From Icerya purchasi (lineage: Eukaryota; Arthropoda; Insecta; Hemiptera; Monophlebidae), in contig CM077115.1 of NCBI GenBank assembly GCA_039619475.1, forward strand, positions 299,027,756-299,091,755: a stretch of 64,000 nt of DNA, written 5' to 3'. Below the pieces are notes generated by a model that saw only the letters and a program-made list of their open reading frames with translations, did no database searches and was not told the origin of the DNA. Below are positions 44,931 to 54,041 of this stretch, in pieces. Both the position numbers and the translations under genes were made by a program. Positions within the stretch are counted from its first letter, which is position 1. Each line of letters opens with the position of its first letter.

Positions 44931-47587
44931 AGAATTTAAAAATAGTTACCTGGAACACTAACGGTGTTCTTAATCATATCGATGAAATACAAATGTACAT
45001 TTTGCAAAACAATATTGATGCGCTTCTAATATCTGAAACACATCTCACTAACACAAGACATATTACATTCCCGGGATACAATTCATATTATACAAATCAT
45101 CCAGATAATACAGCACACGGTGGCACTGGTGTTATAATAAAAAGTAATATAAAACACTATGAACTGAACAAATATAAATTCAATTACCTACAAGCGACCA
45201 GTGTAGTAATCACTGAAGGTCCAAATAAAAATATTACTCTCTCAGCAGTATACTGCCCTCCGAGGCATATTATAAAAAAAAAACATTTTACCGACTTCTT
45301 CAGAACTTTAGGTAACAGATACATTGTAGGAGGAGATTTCAATGCGAAAAATATTCACTTTGGGTCAAGACTGACAGTGCCCAGAGGGAAAGAATTAAAA
45401 TCATCCATGGACGAAACATACAGCATGGTCTATTCATCGGGAACACCTACTTATTGGCCAACCGACCTTAATAAAACACCGGATCTCTTGGACTTCTTCA
45501 TAATAAAAGGAATTTCATCCCCATTTATTGATGTTAGGACTGACGAAATATTGTCATCAGATCATTCATCGGTTACACTAACAATTAGTCAGCATATAGT
45601 TAGAAAAATGCGGAAACCAAAACTCCATAATAAATTCACAGATTGGGATGCATTTCGAGAGCAGCTTGAACGTACAATGAACGTTAAAATACCGCTGAAA
45701 ACTGCAAAACAAATAGATGAAGCGGTAGAATACTTCATTAAAGTCATACAACGAGCTGCGTGGAAATCCACACCAAAGGAAAGAGGTTATGAGCCTGTTA
45801 TCTATTATCCAGATAAAATTAAAAAAGCGGTCCAGTTAAAACGGAAACTGAGAAAACAATGGCAATTATCGAGAAACCCTACCCATAAAACAGCATTAAA
45901 TAAGCAGACGAAGTTTTTAAAGAAATTATTGCAAGATTTAAAAAACAAATCCTTAAAACAAAGGTTAACAAATCTATCGCCCCTGCCGCAACATGACTAC
46001 TCGTTGTGGAAAATAACAAAAAATCTTAAAAGACCTGTACATGCGGTGCATCCGTTAAGAAAATCAAGTCGAACTTGGGCTAAAACGGACTCAGAAAAAG
46101 CAGAAGTCTTTGCAAAACATTTCGCAAACATATTTCAGCCATATCCTGGAAATTCAACGCTGACCCCTGATGCTTACTGTTATGATGTTTCTAAACCAAT
46201 AAAACTCACATCTCCGGGGGAAATTAATAACTTAGTAAAAACTTTAAATCCGCATAAATCTCCGGGTTATGACTTAATTACGGCACGGATTTTAAAGGAA
46301 TTGTCCAGAAAAGGTTTTATATTTCTGACATATGTCTTCAATGCGATGCTCCGGCTACGGTATTTTCCGATACAGCTAAAACTGTCACAAATTATCGTCA
46401 TTAAGAAACCGCTTAAACCACCGACAGAACCGGACTCGTATCGGCCCATCTCCTTGCTGTCCGTAGTCTCTAAGCTTTATGAAAAGCTGTTGCTGAAGCG
46501 GTTAATGCCAATTATTAACGACAAAGAGTTAATACCGGAACATCAGTTCGGTTTCAGAGCTAAGCACGGTACAACAGAACAAGTGCACCGCATAGTTAAC
46601 ACTATAGAGGCATCCCTCGAAGGGAAAAAGTACTGTGACGCAGTGTTTTTAGATATAAGCCAGGCTTTTGACAAAGTCTGGCACGACGGTCTGCTACACA
46701 AAATAAAACGTCACTTTCCCCATGAAATATATCAATTACTTTGGTCATACTTACACGAAAGATACTTCTTTGTGAAGTATGGAGATGACTCATCAGATAT
46801 ATATCCGATAAAAGCAGGCGTTCCGCAGGGAAGTGTGCTGGGGCCACTACTCTATCTCATATACACGTCAGATATTCCTACGCCCTCCAACGTGCAGGTA
46901 GCAACATTTGCTGATGATACCGCGATCTTATGCTCGGATGTATGCCCGGTTAAAGCGCGTAACACCATTCAAGAAGCTGTTACTGAACTCTCATCGTGGT
47001 TTAGCCAATGGAAGATTAAAACTAATGAAAGCAAATCAAGGCGAGTAATCTTTACTAACAGAAGAATTGTGCCAACGGAAGATATAATCCTGAATGATGT
47101 TCCAGTTCCACAACACACAGATGTAAAATATCTTGGTATGTATCTCGACCAAAGATTAACATGGAAGAAACACATAACAGCAAAACGGATCGAACTAAAT
47201 GCAAAACTGAAGCAAATGTACTGGCTATTAAACAGAAAATCAGAAATATCTCCTGAAAATAAACTATTAATATACGCTCAAATCCTAAAGCCAATTTGGC
47301 GGTACGGTTGCCCCTTATGGGGCTGCTCGAAAAAGAGCAATATAGCGATCATCCAACGGATACAGAATAAAATCCTTCGAATGATAGTCAATGCTCCGTG
47401 GTATATCACCAACTTAACACTACATGAAGATCTAAAAATCAAGACCGTGCTAGAAGTAATAACTAATGATGCAAAAAAGTATGCTAGCAGACTGGAGATA
47501 CATCCAAATTACTTAGCGATCGTATTGTTGGATAATTCGATGGAAGTTCGGCGGCTTGACAGAGTCAAGCCGATGGACTTAGCCTAA
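44927..47587 (+). CDS. Jockey-like ORF2 protein (AP endonuclease-reverse transcriptase), intact
   Basis: 886 codons, the normal length for the Jockey group. The endonuclease (about residues 1-225) nicks target DNA; it shows VTWNTNGV, LISETHL, AVYCPPR, GGDFNAKNIHFGS and SSDHSS, with the expected Asn, Glu, Asp and His residues. A linker follows, then RT (about 440-720) with RPISLLSVVSKLYEKLL and HQFGFRAKHGT. Motif A is VFLDISQAFDKVWH (about 573), motif B AGVPQGSVLGP (about 630), motif C FADDTAI (about 661) and thumb VKYLGMYLDQRLTWKKH. All catalytic Asp residues are present. There is no RNase H domain, as usual in Jockey. The ATG overlaps the ORF1 stop (ATGA), so translation probably depends on termination-reinitiation. 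Reaction: target-primed reverse transcription of its own RNA. Confidence 0.94.
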   Translation: MKNLKIVTWNTNGVLNHIDEIQMYILQNNIDALLISETHLTNTRHITFPGYNSYYTNHPDNTAHGGTGVIIKSNIKHYELNKYKFNYLQATSVVITEGPNKNITLSAVYCPPRHIIKKKHFTDFFRTLGNRYIVGGDFNAKNIHFGSRLTVPRGKELKSSMDETYSMVYSSGTPTYWPTDLNKTPDLLDFFIIKGISSPFIDVRTDEILSSDHSSVTLTISQHIVRKMRKPKLHNKFTDWDAFREQLERTMNVKIPLKTAKQIDEAVEYFIKVIQRAAWKSTPKERGYEPVIYYPDKIKKAVQLKRKLRKQWQLSRNPTHKTALNKQTKFLKKLLQDLKNKSLKQRLTNLSPLPQHDYSLWKITKNLKRPVHAVHPLRKSSRTWAKTDSEKAEVFAKHFANIFQPYPGNSTLTPDAYCYDVSKPIKLTSPGEINNLVKTLNPHKSPGYDLITARILKELSRKGFIFLTYVFNAMLRLRYFPIQLKLSQIIVIKKPLKPPTEPDSYRPISLLSVVSKLYEKLLLKRLMPIINDKELIPEHQFGFRAKHGTTEQVHRIVNTIEASLEGKKYCDAVFLDISQAFDKVWHDGLLHKIKRHFPHEIYQLLWSYLHERYFFVKYGDDSSDIYPIKAGVPQGSVLGPLLYLIYTSDIPTPSNVQVATFADDTAILCSDVCPVKARNTIQEAVTELSSWFSQWKIKTNESKSRRVIFTNRRIVPTEDIILNDVPVPQHTDVKYLGMYLDQRLTWKKHITAKRIELNAKLKQMYWLLNRKSEISPENKLLIYAQILKPIWRYGCPLWGCSKKSNIAIIQRIQNKILRMIVNAPWYITNLTLHEDLKIKTVLEVITNDAKKYASRLEIHPNYLAIVLLDNSMEVRRLDRVKPMDLA

Positions 47588-47660
47588 CAAAAAGGAAAAG
47601 TAATCTTCTGCACCTATCGCTGGATAGAGTGCTACTCAATGTTACGCTCTAATACTAAAA

Positions 47661-47699
47661 TTGCCAGATAGCTGTTATCAGCTAGGAGCAATTTGGCAA
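47661..47699 (+). other. 3' UTR hairpin of the inner element
   Basis: Outer pair TTGCCA/TGGCAA and inner pair TAGCTG/CAGCTA with a TTAT loop, immediately before the poly-A tail. Related sequence survives in the 55.98-kb fragment, so this end may be recognised by the RT. Confidence 0.6.
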
Positions 47700-47721
47700 A
47701 AAAAAAAAAAAAAAAAAAAAA

Positions 47722-47732
47722 AAATTGTATAG
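47722..47732. repeat. Right target-site duplication of the inner element
   Basis: AAATTGTATAG, identical to 43196-43206; its first bases merge with the poly-A tail. Confidence 0.93.
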
Positions 47733-50535
47733 AGAAGATGTTAATCGTAGAAGTGGTGGAGTAGCATTAATTATAAACAGTAATATTAAACATGTTTTAC
47801 TGCGTTTACCTCGTTTAATGTACGTACAATGCATTGCTGTTAAAATATATTCTGATTTTTTATGTCATGTTAATCAAAATTTAAACTCGTTTGTTGTTTG
47901 CGCCGTATATAAGCCACCTAGATTTACACAAAAATTTGCTGATGACATTAGATCACTTCTTAACTTACATCCAAAGGTTATTTTGGTTGGCGATCTAAAT
48001 GCTAAAAGTAGAATATGGGGTTGCTTCAACAACAATTTAGCAGGTAATATATTATTCAATATGTCCATTCGGAATAATTTTCAAATAATGGCTCCTCGAG
48101 AACCTACTTACTTTCCTTCTTCAAATCAGCTTCGACTCAGTGTTTTAGATCTAATCGCAGCAAAAAATGTTAGTGCAAAACTCCTCGTTACGTTTGATCA
48201 TCTTATCTCTGATCATAAACCAATTCTTACGATTATTAATAATGTAAAACCGCTCTTAAATTAGACTTTAATAATGCGGATTGGGATAGTTTCAAAAAAT
48301 ATATAACAGATAACATTTAAATCAACCAATTAAAGATAATTCTGATATTGATAGCAGGTTGAATAACTTTACTAAATTAATTACTGACAGTATTAATTTA
48401 TTTATACCAAAAAAAAAGTCTCAGATGTTCCCGCAAGTTTATGTTCCGAGTTTTGTCCGTAATATAATTAAACTTAAAAACTATGTTCGGAGGATTTAGA
48501 CAAAATACTGATTTCACTCTAATCTGAAACCTGTAATCAAATTCTTAACAAAAATAGTCGGATTTGTACTTAGAAAAACCAAAAATGATAAATTTCAAAA
48601 GTTTCCGACGAATGTTAATACACGAGATAAAAGTTTATGGAAAGTATGTTCGCGGTATAGTAAGAGCTATGGGGTGATTCCACCGCTATTTGATTCTGAT
48701 CTTAACACGTATGTTTATAAGGATCAAGCAAAAGCGGAGTTGTTAGCCGAGTATTACTCAAATATTCATAAAACGAGCACGCGTCTTGCGTCTATATATC
48801 AAAATAATTTAGTTACTAAGACAGTAAAACGTTTACTAACCAGTTCTGATTTCAATAACATTACAGGTTCTCCTATTTTTCATTCTGAGTTTTGTCCTGC
48901 CTCACCTGCTGAAATATTTAGGTACCTCAAGAAATCTGAAGCAAAAAACTCTTGTGGTGATGATAATATCCCGGCAAAAATCTTAAATAAGATTCACTAG
49001 AGTTAACGCACATAATTAATGCTACAATGTGGTTCGGCTTTTTTCCAAAGTTCTGGAAAGTAGCCAAAATCATTGCGCTACCTAAACCAGGCAAAGACTC
49101 TTCCCAAGTGAGCAATATACGACTCATTAGTTTACTTAGCAATTTAAGCAAAATAGCGGAAAAAGTTATGCTACACAGGCTTCGTAATTTCGCCGATAGT
49201 AATAACATACTTCCAGTGGAACAATTTGGTTTCAGACCAGGTTATTCTACTACGCATTAAGTTGCTAGGATTACTGATCATGTCACGCATAACTTTAATA
49301 TAAACAAATACACTGGATTAATTCTATTTGACATTGCAAAAGCATTTGGCACGACCTGGCACGACGGGCTGATTTACAAAATGTTAAAATATAATTTTCC
49401 GAAATATCTAATCAAATTAATTAGAAGTTACTTACGCAATAGAATTTTTTACGTTTCATTACAAGACGGTAAATCAGTGACCAAAACTGCCGTCGCAGGT
49501 GTTCCTCAAGGTAGTGTGCTGGGGCCTTTTCTCTTTTCAGTCTACTTGTCTGATCTCCCTAAGTTGCAACACACGAGTTTAGCTTTATATGCTGATGATA
49601 CGGCTATATACTGTAGCTCGTATAGAACGTCTACTATTTATAATCGTCTACAGCTGCATAGTTTTCGGGTTTTAAAATTTTTGGAAAAATGGAAAATTGA
49701 AATTAATCCAACTAAAACAGAAGCAATTCTTTTTACTCGTAGATATTCCACCCCTCCAAGGCAATTGATTATTAATGGCACCAGGATTAGAAGGCCTAAT
49801 CATGTTCGATATCTTGGTGTAATTCTAGATAAAAGACTATCTTTTAAGGAACACTTAAAATACGCTGAAGCGAAAACAAATAGAACCATTGCAGCTTTGT
49901 ACCCAATTATCAATCGGAGATCTTACTTAAACACCGCAAACAAGCTTATTATCTATAAAAGTATTATTAGACCAATACTGACTTATTCAGCTCCAGTTTG
50001 GTGCTCGATTTCAAACTCCGATTTTAATTAATTTAAATTACTACAAAATAGATGTTGCTGGTGTATTTTAAACGTTCCCCGCTGGGCTAAAATAGATAAA
50101 ATGCATAATTAGTTATAGTTGCCTTATGTAAAAGATTTTATAATTAATACAGCAAAAAAAATTTTTCATGGCTGTTCCTACCATAGCAATATGCTTATCA
50201 GGAATATAGGCGATTATAATTCCGAGCAACTAACCCGGATGTACATTTAAGCATCGTCAGATTAAACACAATTTAGTTAGTTGGTGATATCTCTAGGTTG
50301 TTAAGTAATGTTTTCAATGCTAACAATTGCTTGTAATTTTTGATTATTTTGGGTTTTTTGTTATACTTTTTTTTTGCCCTTTGTATTTTTTTTGTATAGT
50401 GTTTATATTTTTGTTAACAATACATAAATATTCTGTTTTATCGCTCTAATGTAATGCGGTTAAGTCTCTTTCGAGCTGGTACGCATTTTGTTTATAAATA
50501 CTGTATTACTGTACTTAGCCAAATATACGTTCTGT

Positions 50536-50550
50536 TCTGATCCTACATCT
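50536..50550. repeat. Right target-site duplication of the outer element
   Basis: TCTGATCCTACATCT, identical to 41568-41582. On the minus strand it encodes the DVGS part of the endonuclease motif of the split CFDP2/RTE-like element. Confidence 0.92.
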
Positions 50551-51499
50551 GCCCGTGTGTACGCTGTTACTCTTTTAATTGCGTTCCTGTATCTTTCATT
50601 AATTATAATATAATCGATCTGGTTCCTTATTACCGTATTTTCAGTACTACTCGGCGACTCCCATGTATATAATCTCCTTTTGGGCATTTTGTACCACGTA
50701 TTGCTTACTACTTAATTGTGATGTTTGCAAAACTCAAATAATCGGTCTCCCCTTTCATTGGGATGTCCCAATCCGAACGGTCCTATCCAATTTTGTCGTC
50801 TGCCTTCTCCTATTTTCGCATTAAAATTACCCATTATCATCAAAATTTCATTCGGTTTTATGACTGTCTTTAGCTTTTCTATATGGTTGTATTGTTCCTC
50901 CGCCTCTTCATCATATTTCGGATCGGCAGTTGGAAAATACACCTGTATGATATTCATGATGACGTTTCCGAATTTCATTCTATCAGTCTTTCTGAGAATG
51001 GTGTAAATCCTATTACGAAGGGGATATATTGTTTACAGATAATCACTCCGACTCCATTTATTTGTTTCAAATTATTATTTCTGGAATAGTAGAATTTTCC
51101 TTCTCTTGTATTTATTTCACCATTTCCAGGCCAGTGATGCTCACTTATTCCAAGTATGCCAATTTCCATTCTTTTCAGTTTTTCTAACACATTCTCTAAT
51201 TTGCCCGGTTGATATAAACTTCGGATGTTCCATGTGGCGATTTGTATCTGTTGTTGCGTTTTCCTTGTATTATCCTTAGCAGACGGTGGTATTCTTCGCA
51301 CCCTGTGCCCCCTGAAGGCCCGCACCGGACTCAGGGTCATCTTCTTGTGATTTTCTGCCATATATGATAACCTGGGAAAATTACAGCGGTGGTTTCCCTC
51401 TAGCCTTCCGCCGGATATTTCTGTAGGTTTTGTCTCCCTTAGCACGAGGGGACCCGGTTATAAGGCGCCGGGTGCTCGCCTACTCGCCCTGAGTTGATA

Positions 51500-52205
51500 T
51501 TCATCAACTCGACTGAGGCACATAGTCACGGGAGAGCTTCTGGTAGTCTGCCAGATGTATATGCAGAAAAAGCTTAACGGTATTTAAAAGCAGGCGTATT
51601 ATCGGCATCTACACCTCCCTCCGTTTTCCTACCAGCGTATAATGTGAGTTCTGATTTAGCTTTTCTGATCAATTCTAAGCCCATCGAACAGAAAATTTCC
51701 ACCCCGCACGACGTAAACGCACAGAACTCACGAGGTTGTTGTTTCGCATCTATGTCAATGGGACTAGCACTGCAGACATAGAGTGACTACTTACTAGAGA
51801 AGGATGCTCTAGTTACAACAACCTGTGCCTTCGGGGGGCTATATATATATATATATATAAATATATATAAATAAGTTATGGGTCTTACAGCGCCCGTTGT
51901 GTGAGTGCTTGGCACTTTTATTATCGTTTGTTCAACTCAAAATAAATTACAAACTACTTATGCTTATTATATTATTCAAAACGAAATAAACCTAAATTAA
52001 TATCTAAGTAACAAGAAATAAAAAAATGCGCACACATACACTCATTATAACTTACGCATCTACACTAAGAGGTACCAGCAAGAAAGTAACGAAAAAAGGG
52101 AAGAAAATCCCCCCCCCCCCAAAAAGGAAAAGAAGGATGTGGAAAAAATATTGGTAATATTTAAATTTCTTGTCTTATCAGAAATTAGCTTACATTTTCC
52201 AACTT
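51500..52205. other. Non-coding stretch, possibly 5' part of the CFDP2/RTE-like element
   Basis: Sequence upstream (minus sense) of the endonuclease continues GC-richer to about 51830 and then meets a (TA)n tract at about 51841-51870. A C/A-rich stretch follows at 52100-52130. No gene was assigned; the first codons of the frame beginning at 52170 are flanking sequence, not element. Confidence 0.45.
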
Positions 52206-52217
52206 AAATCTTTAGCT
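52206..52217. repeat. Left target-site duplication of the 52-kb Jockey-like copy
   Basis: AAATCTTTAGCT, repeated at 54030-54041 right after the poly-A tail; following bases differ (C/G). Confidence 0.9.
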
Positions 52218-53907
52218 CTGCGTAAAGTACTGCATGAAAATAAAAACGAAACGCTTGCAACATTTCTGTCGAGTTTGTCGCTGACCAAAAACGATGATTA
52301 CTCACTGTGGAAAGTGACCAAACGTTTTAAACGGCTAACTATGTGTATTCCACCAATACAAAAACCCGACAGTAGCTGGGCTCGTACTAACTTCGATAAA
52401 GCGGGGCTTTTTGCCAATTATCTTTACGATGTATTTACACCAAATCCTCAAGCTGCTGACTCCACAGATATCCTCGAATACCTGGATAAACCGCTGCAAA
52501 TGAGTTTACCTATAACACCGGTTGCCCCTAGTGAGATACAGCAACTCTTCAAAAATATGAAACGGAAAAAGTGCCCCGGATTTGACTTAATCACAGCAGA
52601 GCTTTTAAATGAGTTACCACGCAAAAGTATTGTATTTATAACACAAATATATAACGCTGTTCTTCGCAATCAATATTTCCCACTAGCTTGGAAGTTCTCA
52701 CAGATAATTGTTATACCGAAGCCTGGAAAACCGTCTGAGGTGGTATCATCATATAGACCCATCTCGTTGCTTCCTGTCCTCTCAAAGATACTGGAAAAAT
52801 TAATTTTAAAACGGTTATTTCCAATATTATCTAACAATACAATTATTCCCGATTTTCAATTTGGCTTTCGTAAGAACCATAACACTATAGAACAGGTTCA
52901 CAGATTAACAAAGATTATTGAAAATAGCTTGGAAAACAAGAATATTTGTACGGCCGCGTTTCTGGATGTCCAGCAGGCTTTCGATAGGGTATGGCATCAA
53001 GGATTATTGTATAAAATTAAACTTCTGCTTCCTCACTCCTTCTATCTACTATTTAAATCATATATACAAGAAAGATATTTTCGAGTGAAAATAACCGATG
53101 AATACTCAGATATTTTTCCGGTAAGGGCCGGGGTTCCACAGGGGAGCGTTCTGGGTCCAATATTGTACCTGATCTACACGGCCGACTTCCCGATGCTGGA
53201 TAATACAGAAGTAGCTTTGTACGCGGATGACGCAGCCATCCTGGCCGTTGATAAGTGTGAAAACACAGCCACAGAAAAACTGCAGGAGTCACTTCGGCAT
53301 GTGGAAACTTGGCTAAAACGATGGCGCATAGTAGTCAATGAAAGTAAGTCGACGCATATTTCATTCACAAATCGAAAAATTGAACGCCTGCCAATCAAAA
53401 TAAATAACGTCGTAATACCACATGCCAATAACGTAAAATATTTAGGCATGCACTTGGACGCTAGGCTGACCTGGGGTACTCACATTCAAAAAAAAAATGG
53501 AGCATTTGAGGTTTAAAACTAGAACCATGTCGTGGTTGTTGGCTAAGAGATCGGGCTTATCGTTAGACAATAAAACTCTATTATATAAAATAGCTCTAAA
53601 ACCGATCTGGCTGTACGGTATACAGCTGTGGGGCTGCGCAAAAACATCGAATTTACAGAAAATACAACGATATCAAAATAGGGTACTGAGAACCATTACT
53701 GCAGCCCCCTGGTACGTCTCAAATTATACCCTCCATAATGACTTGAATGTCATGTCTGTGGAGGATGAAATCAAAAAACAAGCAAATAAACATGTTGCCC
53801 GACTTAGCATCCATATGAACCCACTTGCTAACAATCTGCTGGATAACTCCGGTGAAATACGTAGACTGTGGCGAAATAAACCTCTAGACCTTGTCCAGCC
53901 ATTATAA
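52218..53907 (+). pseudogene. Jockey-like ORF2 (RT part), one frameshift
   Basis: The reading starts inside the linker (LRKVLHENKNETLATFL; compare LKKLLQDLKNKSLKQRL in the inner element), then DYSLWKVTK, SYRPISLLPVLSKILEKLI and FGFRKNHNT. Motif A is AAFLDVQQAFDRVWH, motif B AGVPQGSVLGP, motif C YADDAAI and thumb VKYLGMHLDARLTW. At a ten-A run (about 53489) one extra base shifts the frame. The rest (MSWLLAKRSGLSLDN, IWLYGIQLWGC) continues from 53497 to the stop after KPLDLVQPL at 53907. RT catalytic Asp residues are intact. Apart from the 5' truncation and this one frameshift the copy looks young. Confidence 0.9.
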
Positions 53908-54029
53908 AGTTCAGAGGGAGTACTGCTAAGTACTACCCCTTCACAAAACATTCTTTATCGCAATAAATTAATCGCTAAATGACCACTAAAACCGGTCAGT
54001 TGTGATGGGGGGAAAAAAAAAAAAAAAAA
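52218..54029 (+). mobile_element. 5'-truncated Jockey-like retrotransposon
   Basis: 1812 bp between 12-bp duplications, ending in poly-A (about 54013-54029). It carries only the RT half of ORF2 and a 3' UTR. The 3' UTR includes a hairpin at about 53919-53942 (GGGAGTACT with AGTACTACCC). The protein is clearly related to the inner element's ORF2 but distinct in many positions, and the 3' UTRs differ, so this is a second subfamily. Confidence 0.92.
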
Positions 54030-54041
54030 AAATCTTTAGCT

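Larger units (their letters stand above)
43207..47721 (+). mobile_element. Inner Jockey-like retrotransposon, full length, apparently intact
   Basis: 4515 bp, bounded by an 11-bp duplication. It comprises a 167-bp 5' UTR, two complete ORFs and a 3' UTR of about 110 bp with a hairpin, followed by poly-A (about 47697-47721). No stop or frameshift is seen in either ORF. Being inside another copy, it is the youngest layer of the nest. The 5' end GATTTTACG is probably the true start, but the start site of transcription is not provable here. Confidence 0.92.
43031..50250 (+). pseudogene. ORF2 (endonuclease-RT) of the outer Jockey-like element, split and decayed
   Basis: The first part, 43031-43206, reads the endonuclease start (LVAWNCNSIANKYEEL, ALSETKL). 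The reading continues after the inner element at 47733 (REDVNRRSGGVALII), then AVYKPPR, VGDLNAKSRIWG and SDHKPI, ending at a stop at 48264. RT pieces follow: linker 48674-49000, KIIALPKPGK and FGFRPG (49027-49257, ending in a stop that looks like a CAA-to-TAA change), then LFDIAKAFGTTWHDGL where the second Asp of motif A is Gly. Motif B is AGVPQGSVLG (49495), motif C YADDTAIY (49590) and the thumb VRYLGVILDKRLSFKEH (49805). Several stops follow after 50031. The copy cannot make an active protein. Confidence 0.88.
41583..50535 (+). mobile_element. Outer Jockey-like retrotransposon (old, interrupted)
   Basis: The element is bounded by the 15-bp duplication. Its own length without the inner insertion and the inner duplication copy is about 4.4 kb. 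It has a 5' UTR of about 130 bp, ORF1, ORF2 (endonuclease and RT) and a 3' UTR to 50535. The 3' end has no poly-A tail, unlike the other Jockey-like copies here. Many stops and frameshifts in ORF2 show age. The inner element entered in the endonuclease region. Confidence 0.9.
41176..51500 (-). mobile_element. CFDP2/RTE-like endonuclease-RT element split by a nested insertion
   Basis: On the minus strand the endonuclease starts near 51280 (IQIATWNIRSLYQPGK) and continues with GILGISEHHW, IMGNFNAKIG (the usual Asp in GDFNA is Asn), RRLYTWESP, RNQIDYI and RADVGS at 50551. Exactly there a 15-bp duplication marks an insertion. The element resumes at 41582 with DVGSDHNPVGAKFEL, then after a frameshift the linker AYEETKTDV and KSPWMTDEILKLMEKRRKQK, and ends near 41176. 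Removing the insertion restores the RADVGSDHN catalytic motif without a gap. RT is missing. Frameshifts near 50978, an in-frame stop near 50712 and one near 41470 show it is dead. Sequence upstream of 51445 (to about 51500) may be its 5' part. The family is named after the CFDP2-like endonuclease-RT proteins it resembles; clade placement is not certain. Confidence 0.85.

Noticed and set aside
50460..50687. Endonuclease with GSEQN in place of GSDHN
   Set aside because: It is a chimera across an insertion junction; the true sequence continues at 41582 with GSDHN.
52170..52217. First 16 codons of the RT frame beginning at 52170
   Set aside because: They lie outside the element, upstream of and within the target-site duplication, and are in frame by chance.
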